Notes under the pieces: model-generated | Databases searched by the model: none | What the model saw: the letters and a program-made list of their open reading frames with translations, nothing else | Told to the model about the DNA's origin: nothing | Shown here: positions 34,771-42,688 of the stretch, in pieces | How positions within the stretch are numbered: the first letter of the stretch is position 1 | Layout of the letters: the number at the start of each line of letters is the position of its first letter | Assembly (NCBI RefSeq): GCF_013285385.1 | Contig: NZ_CP054212.1 | Span: 248,001 to 312,000, forward strand | Direction of reading: 5' to 3' | From: Paramixta manurensis | GTDB taxonomy: Bacteria > Pseudomonadota > Gammaproteobacteria > Enterobacterales > Enterobacteriaceae | DNA length: 64,000 bases | Program-made: the position numbers and the translations under genes

Positions 34771-34934
34771 ACCAGGCCAGTTTTCTTGCCCGGTTGATGG
34801 CGGGCGGCGCTTGTCGTTGTTTGGTATGAGCGCCGTCTTAGCAACCGGCCTGCGACAATGACGTCTGGTGGAAGTGCTCATCAGGCGTTTTTTGTTCCTT
34901 CCGCCAGCGGAAGGATTTGTAAGGGTTCAAAGGT

Positions 34935-35861
34935 ATGTCCGAGCAGTTCCTCTATTTCCTGCAGCAAATGTTCAACGGCGTCACGTTGGGCAGCACCTAT
35001 GCGCTGATCGCCATCGGTTACACCATGGTGTACGGCATTATTGGCATGATCAATTTCGCCCACGGCGAAGTGTATATGATCGGTAGCTACGTCTCATTTA
35101 TCGTGATCGCCGCACTAATGATGATGGGGATTGACGTCGGCTGGCTGCTGATTGGCGCCGGTTTTATCGTCGCGATCGTCATTGCCAGCGCTTACGGTTG
35201 GAGCATTGAGCGGGTGGCGTATCGCCCGGTACGTTCTTCTAAGCGCCTAATCGCACTGATTTCCGCCATCGGTATGTCAATCTTTTTGCAAAACTACGTC
35301 AGTCTGACACAAGGTTCACGTGATTTGGCGCTGCCTAATTTGTTTAACGGCCAGTGGACGCTGGGCGAAAGCAACGGTTTTGCCGCCACCATCTCCACCA
35401 TGCAAGTGGTTATCTGGCTGGTGACCTTCGTTGCCATGCTGGCGCTAACGCTGTTTATTCGCTATTCGCGCATGGGCCGCGCCTGCCGCGCCTGCGCAGA
35501 AGATTTGAAAATGGCTAGCCTGCTGGGCATTAATACCGACCGGGTGATTTCGCTGACCTTTGTGATTGGCGCGGCGATGGCGGCGGTCGCCGGCGTATTG
35601 TTGGGGCAATTTTATGGGGTGATTAACCCCTATATTGGCTTTATGGCGGGAATGAAAGCTTTCACCGCGGCGGTATTGGGCGGCATTGGCAGCATCCCCG
35701 GCGCGATGGTCGGTGGCCTGATCCTTGGGGTGGCTGAAGCGTTAACCTCTGCCTATTTAAGTACCGAATATAAAGATGTGGTCTCCTTCGCGCTGCTGAT
35801 AGTGGTGCTGCTGGTGATGCCAACCGGCATTCTCGGTCGCCCGGAGGTGGAAAAAGTATGA
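34935..35861 (+). CDS. livH: Branched-chain amino acid ABC transporter permease LivH
   Basis: A 308-residue inner-membrane permease with about eight segments: GSTYALIAIGYTMVYGIIGMINFAHGE (in parts) at the N-terminus and FTAAVLGGIGSIPGAMVGG towards the C-terminus, both hallmarks of LivH. It forms the channel with LivM. The last four bases overlap livM (ATGA). Confidence 0.96.
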   Translation: MSEQFLYFLQQMFNGVTLGSTYALIAIGYTMVYGIIGMINFAHGEVYMIGSYVSFIVIAALMMMGIDVGWLLIGAGFIVAIVIASAYGWSIERVAYRPVRSSKRLIALISAIGMSIFLQNYVSLTQGSRDLALPNLFNGQWTLGESNGFAATISTMQVVIWLVTFVAMLALTLFIRYSRMGRACRACAEDLKMASLLGINTDRVISLTFVIGAAMAAVAGVLLGQFYGVINPYIGFMAGMKAFTAAVLGGIGSIPGAMVGGLILGVAEALTSAYLSTEYKDVVSFALLIVVLLVMPTGILGRPEVEKV

Positions 35862-37132
35862 AATCGATTAATCTGCTTAATGCGGTGATTTCAGCGTTGA
35901 TGCTGCTGGTCTTAGCCGCGTTTTTTATGGGCATGCAGCTCGATCTTGATGGCACCCGCTTGGTGGTAAGCAACGCTGGCAGCGTTCGCTGGAACTGGAT
36001 TGCGGTGGGTTGCGCGGTGGTCTTTTTCTTCCAGCTATTGCGCCCGCTATTCCAACGCGGCCTGAAAAAATTCTCTGGCCCATCGCTGGTGCTACCGGGT
36101 TTTGATGGCTCAACGCCGAAACAGAAACTGCTTGCGCTGGTGATGATCATCGCGGCGGTGATCTGGCCGTTTTTGGTGTCTCGCGGAACGGTGGATATTG
36201 CGACGTTAACGCTGATCTACGTCATGCTGGGATTAGGTTTGAACGTGGTCGTCGGGCTTTCCGGGCTGCTGGTATTGGGGTATGGCGGGTTCTATGCGAT
36301 CGGCGCTTACACTTTCGCCCTGCTAAACCACTATTATGGGCTGGGTTTCTGGCAGTGCCTGCCGTTGGCGGGTTTAGTCGCCGCGTTGTTTGGTCTATTA
36401 CTTGGCTTTCCGGTGCTGCGCTTGCGTGGTGATTACCTGGCGATTGTGACGCTCGGTTTTGGCGAAATCGTACGAATTTTGCTGCTGAACAACACCGATA
36501 TTACTGGCGGCCCAAACGGCATTAGCCAAATCCCGAAACCGACCTTCTTCGGTATGGAGTTTAACCGCACTCCACGCGATGGCGGCTGGGATACCTTTCA
36601 CCACTTTTTCGGTCTGAAATATGACCCCAGCGACCGCATTATCTTCCTCTATCTGGTGGCGTTATTGCTGGTGGTGCTGACGCTGTTTGTGATCAATCGC
36701 CTGCTGCGTATGCCGCTGGGGCGAGCGTGGGAAGCGCTGCGCGAAGATGAAATTGCCTGTCGTTCGCTGGGCCTAAGCCCAACGCGTATTAAGCTCACCG
36801 CGTTTACCATTAGCGCAGCATTCGCCGGTTTTGCCGGTAGCCTGTTTGCCGCACGCCAGGGCTTTGTTAGCCCGGAATCCTTTACTTTTGCTGAATCGGC
36901 GTTTGTGCTGGCTATCGTAGTTTTAGGCGGAATGGGTTCGCAATTCGCGGTTATCCTGGCGGCGATTTTGTTGGTGGTTTCACGCGAGCTAATGCGTGAC
37001 CTGAATGAGTACAGCATGTTGGTGCTGGGCGGATTAATGGTGCTAATGATGATTTGGCGTCCGCAAGGTCTGTTGCCGATGCAGCGTCCGCATTTGAAGT
37101 TAAAGCGCGATGCTAAAGGAGAGCAGGCATGA
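35858..37132 (+). CDS. livM: Branched-chain amino acid ABC transporter permease LivM
   Basis: A 424-residue permease. Three extra hydrophobic segments at the N-terminus precede the core LGLNVVVGLSGLLVLGYGGFYAIGAY, and ALREDEIACRSLGL followed by FAGFAGSLFAARQGFVSPESF is the family signature. It starts within the livH stop and ends within the livG start, so livHMG are translationally coupled. Confidence 0.96.
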   Translation: MKSINLLNAVISALMLLVLAAFFMGMQLDLDGTRLVVSNAGSVRWNWIAVGCAVVFFFQLLRPLFQRGLKKFSGPSLVLPGFDGSTPKQKLLALVMIIAAVIWPFLVSRGTVDIATLTLIYVMLGLGLNVVVGLSGLLVLGYGGFYAIGAYTFALLNHYYGLGFWQCLPLAGLVAALFGLLLGFPVLRLRGDYLAIVTLGFGEIVRILLLNNTDITGGPNGISQIPKPTFFGMEFNRTPRDGGWDTFHHFFGLKYDPSDRIIFLYLVALLLVVLTLFVINRLLRMPLGRAWEALREDEIACRSLGLSPTRIKLTAFTISAAFAGFAGSLFAARQGFVSPESFTFAESAFVLAIVVLGGMGSQFAVILAAILLVVSRELMRDLNEYSMLVLGGLMVLMMIWRPQGLLPMQRPHLKLKRDAKGEQA

Positions 37133-37896
37133 GTCAGCCTTTATTAGCCGTTAATGGCCTGATGATGCGTTTTGGCGGCCTGTTGGCGGTGAATAACGTC
37201 GAACTGTCGCTGTATCCGCAAGAAATTGTCTCGTTGATTGGCCCGAACGGCGCGGGGAAAACCACGGTTTTTAACTGCCTGACCGGTTTCTACAAGCCAA
37301 CCGGCGGCTCCATCACATTAGGTGAGCGACAAATTGCAGGGTTGTCCGGGCAAAAAATTGCCCGCATGGGCATTGTGCGAACCTTCCAGCATGTGCGCCT
37401 GTTCCGCGAAATGACGGTGATTGAAAACTTACTGGTAGCGCAGCATCAGCATCTGAAGAGCGGCGTCTTCTCTGGCTTGCTGAAAACACCGGGCTTTCGT
37501 AAAAGCGAGGGCGAGGCATTAGATCAGGCGGCAAAATGGTTGGAGCGCGTCGGGCTGCTGGAGATGGCAAACCGGCAGGCGGGCAACCTGGCATACGGTC
37601 AGCAGCGCCGTCTGGAGATTGCGCGTTGTATGGTGACCCGTCCGGAAATTCTGATGCTGGATGAACCGGCGGCGGGGTTAAACCCGCGTGAAACCCACGA
37701 ACTGGATGAGTTGATTGCCGAGTTACGTCGCGAGCATCGCGTCTCGGTGCTGTTGATCGAGCATGATATGAAGCTGGTGATGGGGATTTCCGACCGTATC
37801 TATGTGGTGAATCAGGGCATGCCTCTGGCGAATGGCACCCCGGAAGAGATTCGTAATAACCCGGATGTGATCCGCGCATATTTAGGTGAGGCGTAA
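37129..37896 (+). CDS. livG: Branched-chain amino acid ABC transporter ATPase LivG
   Basis: A 255-residue ATPase: Walker A GPNGAGKTT, TFQHVRLFREMTV, signature LAYGQQRRLEIARC, Walker B ILMLDEPAAGLNPRET and IEHDMKLVMGISDR. It works with LivF to drive LivHM. It is followed 1 nt later by livF. Confidence 0.97.
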   Translation: MSQPLLAVNGLMMRFGGLLAVNNVELSLYPQEIVSLIGPNGAGKTTVFNCLTGFYKPTGGSITLGERQIAGLSGQKIARMGIVRTFQHVRLFREMTVIENLLVAQHQHLKSGVFSGLLKTPGFRKSEGEALDQAAKWLERVGLLEMANRQAGNLAYGQQRRLEIARCMVTRPEILMLDEPAAGLNPRETHELDELIAELRREHRVSVLLIEHDMKLVMGISDRIYVVNQGMPLANGTPEEIRNNPDVIRAYLGEA

Positions 37897-37897
37897 T

Positions 37898-38611
37898 ATG
37901 GCAAATCCAATGTTAACCTTCAGTAATGTCAGCGCGCATTATGGGAAAATTCAGGCGCTGCATCAGGTTAGCCTGCATATTAATCAGGGCGAGATCGTGA
38001 CGCTGATCGGCGCTAACGGGGCGGGGAAAACCACGCTGCTGGGAACGCTGTGCGGCGAGCCGCGTGCGACAGAGGGCACCATTACCTTTGACGGCCAGGA
38101 GATTACCGACTGGCAAACCGCGCGTATTATGCGCGGAGCGGTGGCGATTGTGCCGGAAGGGCGCCGTGTATTCTCACGTATGACGGTTGAGGAGAACCTG
38201 GCGATGGGCGGCTTCTTCGCGAGCCGTTCACAATATCAAGAGCGGCTAAAACGTGTTTATGCGTTGTTTCCCCGGCTGGATGAGCGGCGAGTTCAGCGCG
38301 CCGGTACCATGTCCGGCGGCGAGCAGCAGATGCTGGCGATTGGTCGCGCACTGATGAGCCAACCGCGTTTGCTGCTGTTGGACGAGCCGTCGCTTGGCCT
38401 GGCGCCGATTATTATTCAGCAAATTTTCGACACCATCGAACAGTTGCGCCGTGAAGGGATGACGATTTTCCTGGTCGAACAAAACGCTAATCAGGCGTTG
38501 AAACTGGCCGATCGCGGTTATGTGCTGGAAAACGGCCATGTGGTGCTGTCTGACAGCGGCGAAGCGCTACTCAGCAATGAGGCGGTTCGTAGCGCTTATC
38601 TTGGCGCCTAA
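37898..38611 (+). CDS. livF: Branched-chain amino acid ABC transporter ATPase LivF
   Basis: A 237-residue second ATPase of the system: Walker A GANGAGKTT, MTVEENLAMGGFF, signature MSGGEQQMLAIGRAL, Walker B LLLLDEPSLGLAP, VEQNANQALKLAD. I used the ATG at 37898 (MANPMLTF) immediately after the livG stop; an in-frame start 12 nt earlier overlaps livG. It ends the liv operon. Confidence 0.96.
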   Translation: MANPMLTFSNVSAHYGKIQALHQVSLHINQGEIVTLIGANGAGKTTLLGTLCGEPRATEGTITFDGQEITDWQTARIMRGAVAIVPEGRRVFSRMTVEENLAMGGFFASRSQYQERLKRVYALFPRLDERRVQRAGTMSGGEQQMLAIGRALMSQPRLLLLDEPSLGLAPIIIQQIFDTIEQLRREGMTIFLVEQNANQALKLADRGYVLENGHVVLSDSGEALLSNEAVRSAYLGA

Positions 38612-38776
38612 TCCACCGGTCATTTCTCATGCTGCTGTGTAAATCGGCTGGCAGGAAGGTCGGTTTTTTATAGTTTTGCGCTGAAGCGCATCTGGCTGTA
38701 CAGCTAGTCAGCGGGATAAAAATGTGAAAACATCCGTTTAGGTATTTATTATCTGTTACGTATAAAAGGAACTTAT

Positions 38777-40990
38777 ATGATTAACCGGATAACCGTTCTG
38801 TCATCCTCCGGAAGTGATTCGCTCTTATTCTGGAAGTTTAAAGGCGAAGAAAAACTCTCCACGCCCTTTCGCTTTCAGATTGATTTGTTGAGCGAAGATT
38901 TCACTCTCGATCGGCAAAAATTGCTGGGCCAGAATATAACTGTGGTGATCCCGGCACAACCAGCGGCCGAGCGCTATCTGAGCGGTAAAGTCACGGCAAT
39001 TTCGGCGAGGTCGGAAGAGCTGGATGGCACGCGCTATATGGTGTACCAGGCGACCCTTGAACCGGATTGCTGGCCAATGATGCGCGATCGCAATTTCCGC
39101 ATTTTCCAGCAGCAGAGCGTTCCGGATATTGTCAGCACCCTATTTTCGGAATACCAGGTAAAGATTGAAAGTAAACTGACGCGCAGCTATCGCCAGTGGG
39201 ATTACTGCGTGCAGTACGCCGAAAGTAGCTTTCATTTTATCAGCCGGCTGCTGGAGCTGGAGGGCATTAGTTACCTATTCCGTCACAGCAAAGAGGGGCA
39301 CACGCTGGTGCTGATGGACGATTATGCACAGGCGGAAGCATTTCCAGGTTATGAGGTAATCCCGTGGCATGCGCAAAACGGCGGCGTGGTGAACGAAGAA
39401 GGCGTCAGTCAGTTACTGGCGCGGCATATCGTCACGCCTGGTCTTTACAGTACCGATGATTATGACTTTCGTAAACCCCATGCCTGGATGCTGCAAACCA
39501 CACAGAATCCCGTTTCGCCGACACCAGGGAAAATCGATGTTTATGATTGGCCTGGCCGTTTTGTCGAGCATGGCGATGGTGAATCTTACGCCCGTATCCG
39601 CCAGCAATCCTGGCAGGCGGAGCAGCAGCAAATGCAGGGCCGTGCCACTGCGACCGGAATTGCACCAGGACACACCTTTACGCTGATCCGCTCACCGAAT
39701 GAGGCCGACAACACTCAGTGGCTGGTAGTGGCCGCGCGTTATGATTTTGCCGAGAACCAGTATGCTTCCGGCGATGTCGGGGAAACGCAACAACGTATCG
39801 ACTTTACCGTCATTCCGGCAACAACCCAGTTCCGACCAGCCTCGGTCACCGACTGGCCACGAACCTATGGGCCACAGACGGCAAGGGTGGTGGGGCCTGA
39901 AGGTGAGTCGATCTGGACGGATAAATATGGCCGCGTCAAAGTGAAATTCCACTGGGATCGGCAAAGTCAGGGCGATGAAAACAGCTCCTGCTGGGTACGC
40001 GTCTCCAGCGCTTGGGCCGGGCAGGGCTACGGCGGAGTGCAGATCCCGCGTGTTGGTGACGAAGTAGTGGTCGATTTTATTAACGGCGAGCCAGACAGGC
40101 CGCTCATTATTGGCCGTGTTTACAACGAAGCCCGCATGCCGCCATGGGCGCTACCAGCGGCAGCTACGCAGATGGGTTTTATCAGCCGTTCCAAAGGCGG
40201 TTCGCCGGATAACGCCAACGCCCTGCGCTTTGAGGACAAACCTGGTGCCGAGCAACTGTGGTTGCATGCCGAGCGCAATATGGATACTGAAGTCGAAAAT
40301 GACGAAACCCATGATGTCGGCAGCAACCGCACCAAAACCGTTGGCAAAGACGAAACAAGCCACATCAGGCAGAACCGGACTCACACCGTCGATGGCAATG
40401 AAACGATTACTGTGGGTCAGGATCGAAGCAAGACCATCAACGGGAATGAAACGACTACGGTGCAGCAGAATCGCACCGAGAACGTGGAGGGGAATGAAAG
40501 CCTGAGCGTGGCACAAAATCGTGATGAAACCATCACCGGTAACCATACCACGACGGTGAAAAGCAACAATACCGGCACCGTGGAAGGCAATCAGATGCTG
40601 ACGGTAATACAGGATCGCACGCGCAGTGTACAGGGCAGTGAGAAAGTCAGCGTCAGCCAAAACCGCTCCCTACAGGTGACCGGCAACCAGACGCTGGACG
40701 TCAGCGGTAACCGTAGTGTCACCGTCAGCAGCAATGAAACGTGCACGGTGGCACAAAAACAGGAGGTGAATATTGGTGCCGGGCGCACGTTAAGTATCAC
40801 CGGCGACGACACCCGTTTTACGCAAGGCAACGTGGTCGACAGCGCTACGGACACTTTCCACATCAACGTCGGCGAGAGCGGCATCCTGATAGATAAGGGA
40901 AGTGTGGAGATCGCCGCAGGCGGAGCGACCATCACAATTAATGCTACCGGGGTGACGGTCAATGGCAAGAAAATCCAGCTGAATGCCTGA
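38777..40990 (+). CDS. vgrG: T6SS tip protein VgrG (second copy, repeat-rich needle)
   Basis: A 737-residue VgrG. The N-terminal gp27/gp5 part parallels VgrG1 (FRIFQQQSVPDIVSTLF, WDYCVQYAESSFHFISRLLELEGI in parts, WVRVSSAWAGQGYGGVQIPRVGDEVVVDF in parts). Residues 517-660 are nine 16-residue repeats of the NRTxTVxGNETxTVxQ type forming the triple beta-helix needle. The protein ends with a short VTVNGKKIQLNA and no effector domain, so it is a carrier spike. The ATG at 38777 follows AAAGGAA. Base composition resembles the backbone, unlike VgrG1. The overlapping or adjacent gene downstream makes it the first gene of the Rhs delivery module. Confidence 0.93.
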   Translation: MINRITVLSSSGSDSLLFWKFKGEEKLSTPFRFQIDLLSEDFTLDRQKLLGQNITVVIPAQPAAERYLSGKVTAISARSEELDGTRYMVYQATLEPDCWPMMRDRNFRIFQQQSVPDIVSTLFSEYQVKIESKLTRSYRQWDYCVQYAESSFHFISRLLELEGISYLFRHSKEGHTLVLMDDYAQAEAFPGYEVIPWHAQNGGVVNEEGVSQLLARHIVTPGLYSTDDYDFRKPHAWMLQTTQNPVSPTPGKIDVYDWPGRFVEHGDGESYARIRQQSWQAEQQQMQGRATATGIAPGHTFTLIRSPNEADNTQWLVVAARYDFAENQYASGDVGETQQRIDFTVIPATTQFRPASVTDWPRTYGPQTARVVGPEGESIWTDKYGRVKVKFHWDRQSQGDENSSCWVRVSSAWAGQGYGGVQIPRVGDEVVVDFINGEPDRPLIIGRVYNEARMPPWALPAAATQMGFISRSKGGSPDNANALRFEDKPGAEQLWLHAERNMDTEVENDETHDVGSNRTKTVGKDETSHIRQNRTHTVDGNETITVGQDRSKTINGNETTTVQQNRTENVEGNESLSVAQNRDETITGNHTTTVKSNNTGTVEGNQMLTVIQDRTRSVQGSEKVSVSQNRSLQVTGNQTLDVSGNRSVTVSSNETCTVAQKQEVNIGAGRTLSITGDDTRFTQGNVVDSATDTFHINVGESGILIDKGSVEIAAGGATITINATGVTVNGKKIQLNA
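40325..40756 (+). repeat. Nine tandem 48-bp repeats inside vgrG2
   Basis: Exactly 432 bp encoding nine consecutive 16-residue units, each two eight-residue beta strands (pattern N-R-T..V.GNET..V..). The DNA units have diverged; the periodicity is clearest in protein. Such in-frame repeats can change number and so the needle length. Confidence 0.85.
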
Positions 40991-41000
40991 TAGGGAAGCC

Positions 41001-42554
41001 ATGATGAACGCATCCAAAAACCCCTGTCAAAAAGTGATGAGCGAGCTGGAGTTAAGCTGGCTGGATGCCAGTGAGCATGCCGCCAGCCGGCTGTTTATCT
41101 GGCGCGTTCCGGCGAATGGCGAATCACTGCTGGACGGCTTTTTTGCCCTGCAACAGCACCCACAAGGGCGTTCATTGCCCGATCTGTTCCTCAGTATTAA
41201 CACTCCTTTTGAAACCGGATACGGCTACAGCGACGCGTTAAGTCGCCAATTTGTTGAGCAATATGAAGCCACGCCCGATGCCGCTTTCTGGAACGCTGAC
41301 CTCTGGTTACCCTGTTACAGCGCCGGACAGTTACGTGACTTGTTGCAGAATTTCGCTGAACAGTTCGCCAACGATTTCCGTCATTTGGTGTTGGTGTTGA
41401 AACCCTCTGCCGTTAGCGATGAAAGCGCGATGTTACGCTGGCTCAATAGCTGGCTGGAACAGGGCGTAGCTGCGCCCCGACTATTGTTGATTGACACCGT
41501 TGAACAGCCGATATGGCAACCGCTGCATGCCGCGAATCCACGTCATGTCTGGCTGATTGAGGATGAGATTGATGGAATGAGGGTGATGCACCAGACCGCG
41601 CAGCAACAGACTGATACCGATGTAGACCGCTTGCTGTTCCGTCGTTATCTGGCTGATGCCATGTTACTGCTGGAAAAAGGCAGCGCCGCGCAGGTAGCGG
41701 CACGCGGCAGCCTGGCGCTGACTATTGCCCGGCACCGCAGCTGGGCGGACCAGCAAGCGATGATACATAACCTGATTGCCGGCGGCTGGCTCAAAGGCGG
41801 CGATCGTGCGCAGGCGGTGGAACATTACCGACAGGCGCAAAATATCTCTGCCGAGGTGCCCGACGCAAGTATAAAAGGGCAGTTGCGTACGCAAAGCACC
41901 TTTGGCGAAGCGGGCGCTTGGTTCTCCGGTAAAGCGTATTTACAGGCAGCGAAAATGTATCGGCAGGCGGCGACAGAGGCGCAGGCTATCCCGCATCCTG
42001 TGTTTGAGATGGAAGGCTGGCGGATGTGCGGTTTTTGTCTCTGGCTGTGCGGGCATCGCTCAATGGCAATGGAGGAATACGCTCGCGCTATTCAGGCGGC
42101 GAAGCCGGTGCCGCTTCAGGAACGCGGGCAGACCACACTTCCGCTGGTATTCCAGGATTTACTGCGTATGTATGACAAACGGAGAACCGAAGCGCTTGAA
42201 GCCTGTGCCGCGCGCTGGCAGTCGGATAAGCAACAGCTTATTGCGCAGGCAGAAGCACTACTGCCGCCTGGGCCAGAGGTCGAACAGATACGGCAGGCCG
42301 ACAGCTGGTTGCAACTACAACTTGAGACGACCTTTATGCGGATGCGTGAAGAGCGTGAAAACATTATCCGTCGCGGCGACGAGAGCTTTCGCCGCGTTGT
42401 CCTATTGGCGCGGGATAACCTGCATCCGTATTGGAGCGGCCTGCCGGATATTGCCCATCCATTTGATGCGCCACCCAACGAATGGCAACGTCTGCCCGCC
42501 TGGGGAGAGGGGGACGTATCGTTAACTGACTTTGCAGGAAGCAACCCTCTATGA
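41001..42554 (+). CDS. VgrG/Rhs-linked TPR-like protein, candidate effector adaptor
   Basis: About 517 residues, cytoplasmic, not recognised as a named family. The N-terminal half (RLFIWRVPANGESLLDGFFALQQ, LFLSINTPFETGYGYSDALSRQF) looks globular. Residues about 230-400 are helical and repeat-like (LLFRRYLADAMLLLEKGSAAQ, ARGSLALTIARHRSW, AVEHYRQAQNISAEV, YLQAAKMYRQAATEAQ, RSMAMEEYARAIQAAK), as in tetratricopeptide repeats. Sitting between vgrG2 and rhs where other loci carry Eag or DUF4123 chaperones, it is likely to load Rhs onto the spike. The start is ATG at 41001 or 41004 after AGGGAAG; 40983 would overlap the vgrG end. Its stop overlaps the next start (ATGA). Confidence 0.7.
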   Translation: MMNASKNPCQKVMSELELSWLDASEHAASRLFIWRVPANGESLLDGFFALQQHPQGRSLPDLFLSINTPFETGYGYSDALSRQFVEQYEATPDAAFWNADLWLPCYSAGQLRDLLQNFAEQFANDFRHLVLVLKPSAVSDESAMLRWLNSWLEQGVAAPRLLLIDTVEQPIWQPLHAANPRHVWLIEDEIDGMRVMHQTAQQQTDTDVDRLLFRRYLADAMLLLEKGSAAQVAARGSLALTIARHRSWADQQAMIHNLIAGGWLKGGDRAQAVEHYRQAQNISAEVPDASIKGQLRTQSTFGEAGAWFSGKAYLQAAKMYRQAATEAQAIPHPVFEMEGWRMCGFCLWLCGHRSMAMEEYARAIQAAKPVPLQERGQTTLPLVFQDLLRMYDKRRTEALEACAARWQSDKQQLIAQAEALLPPGPEVEQIRQADSWLQLQLETTFMRMREERENIIRRGDESFRRVVLLARDNLHPYWSGLPDIAHPFDAPPNEWQRLPAWGEGDVSLTDFAGSNPL

Positions 42555-42679
42555 GAAATCGCATTATCACTATTGTTGTCATCACCGTGCTGGCGCTGCT
42601 CTTTTTAAGCCTATCTGAGAGCGATCTGGCGGTCGAGGGTCGTACTTTCCTGCGTGCGCTGTTGCGCGCGATATTCTGA
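42551..42679 (+). CDS. 42-residue membrane microprotein between TPR protein and rhs
   Basis: A small gene with ATG overlapping the upstream stop (ATGA) and ending 9 nt before rhs. The product has a basic N-terminus and one hydrophobic segment (RIITIVVITVLALLFLSLSE), followed by a short amphipathic tail rich in Arg and Leu. Coupling on both sides supports translation. It might be a membrane-anchoring or chaperone subunit of the Rhs module; no family is recognised. Confidence 0.6.
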   Translation: MRNRIITIVVITVLALLFLSLSESDLAVEGRTFLRALLRAIF

Positions 42680-42688
42680 GGTTAAGTG

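Noticed and set aside
34788..34805. GCCCG/CGGGC hairpin between livK and livH as an attenuator
   Set aside because: A five-base stem with an 8-nt loop is not convincing, although partial attenuation after the binding-protein gene is common.
40325..40756. Possible CRISPR array from regularly spaced repeats
   Set aside because: The 48-bp units have no spacers, are in frame with vgrG2 and encode the beta-helix needle.
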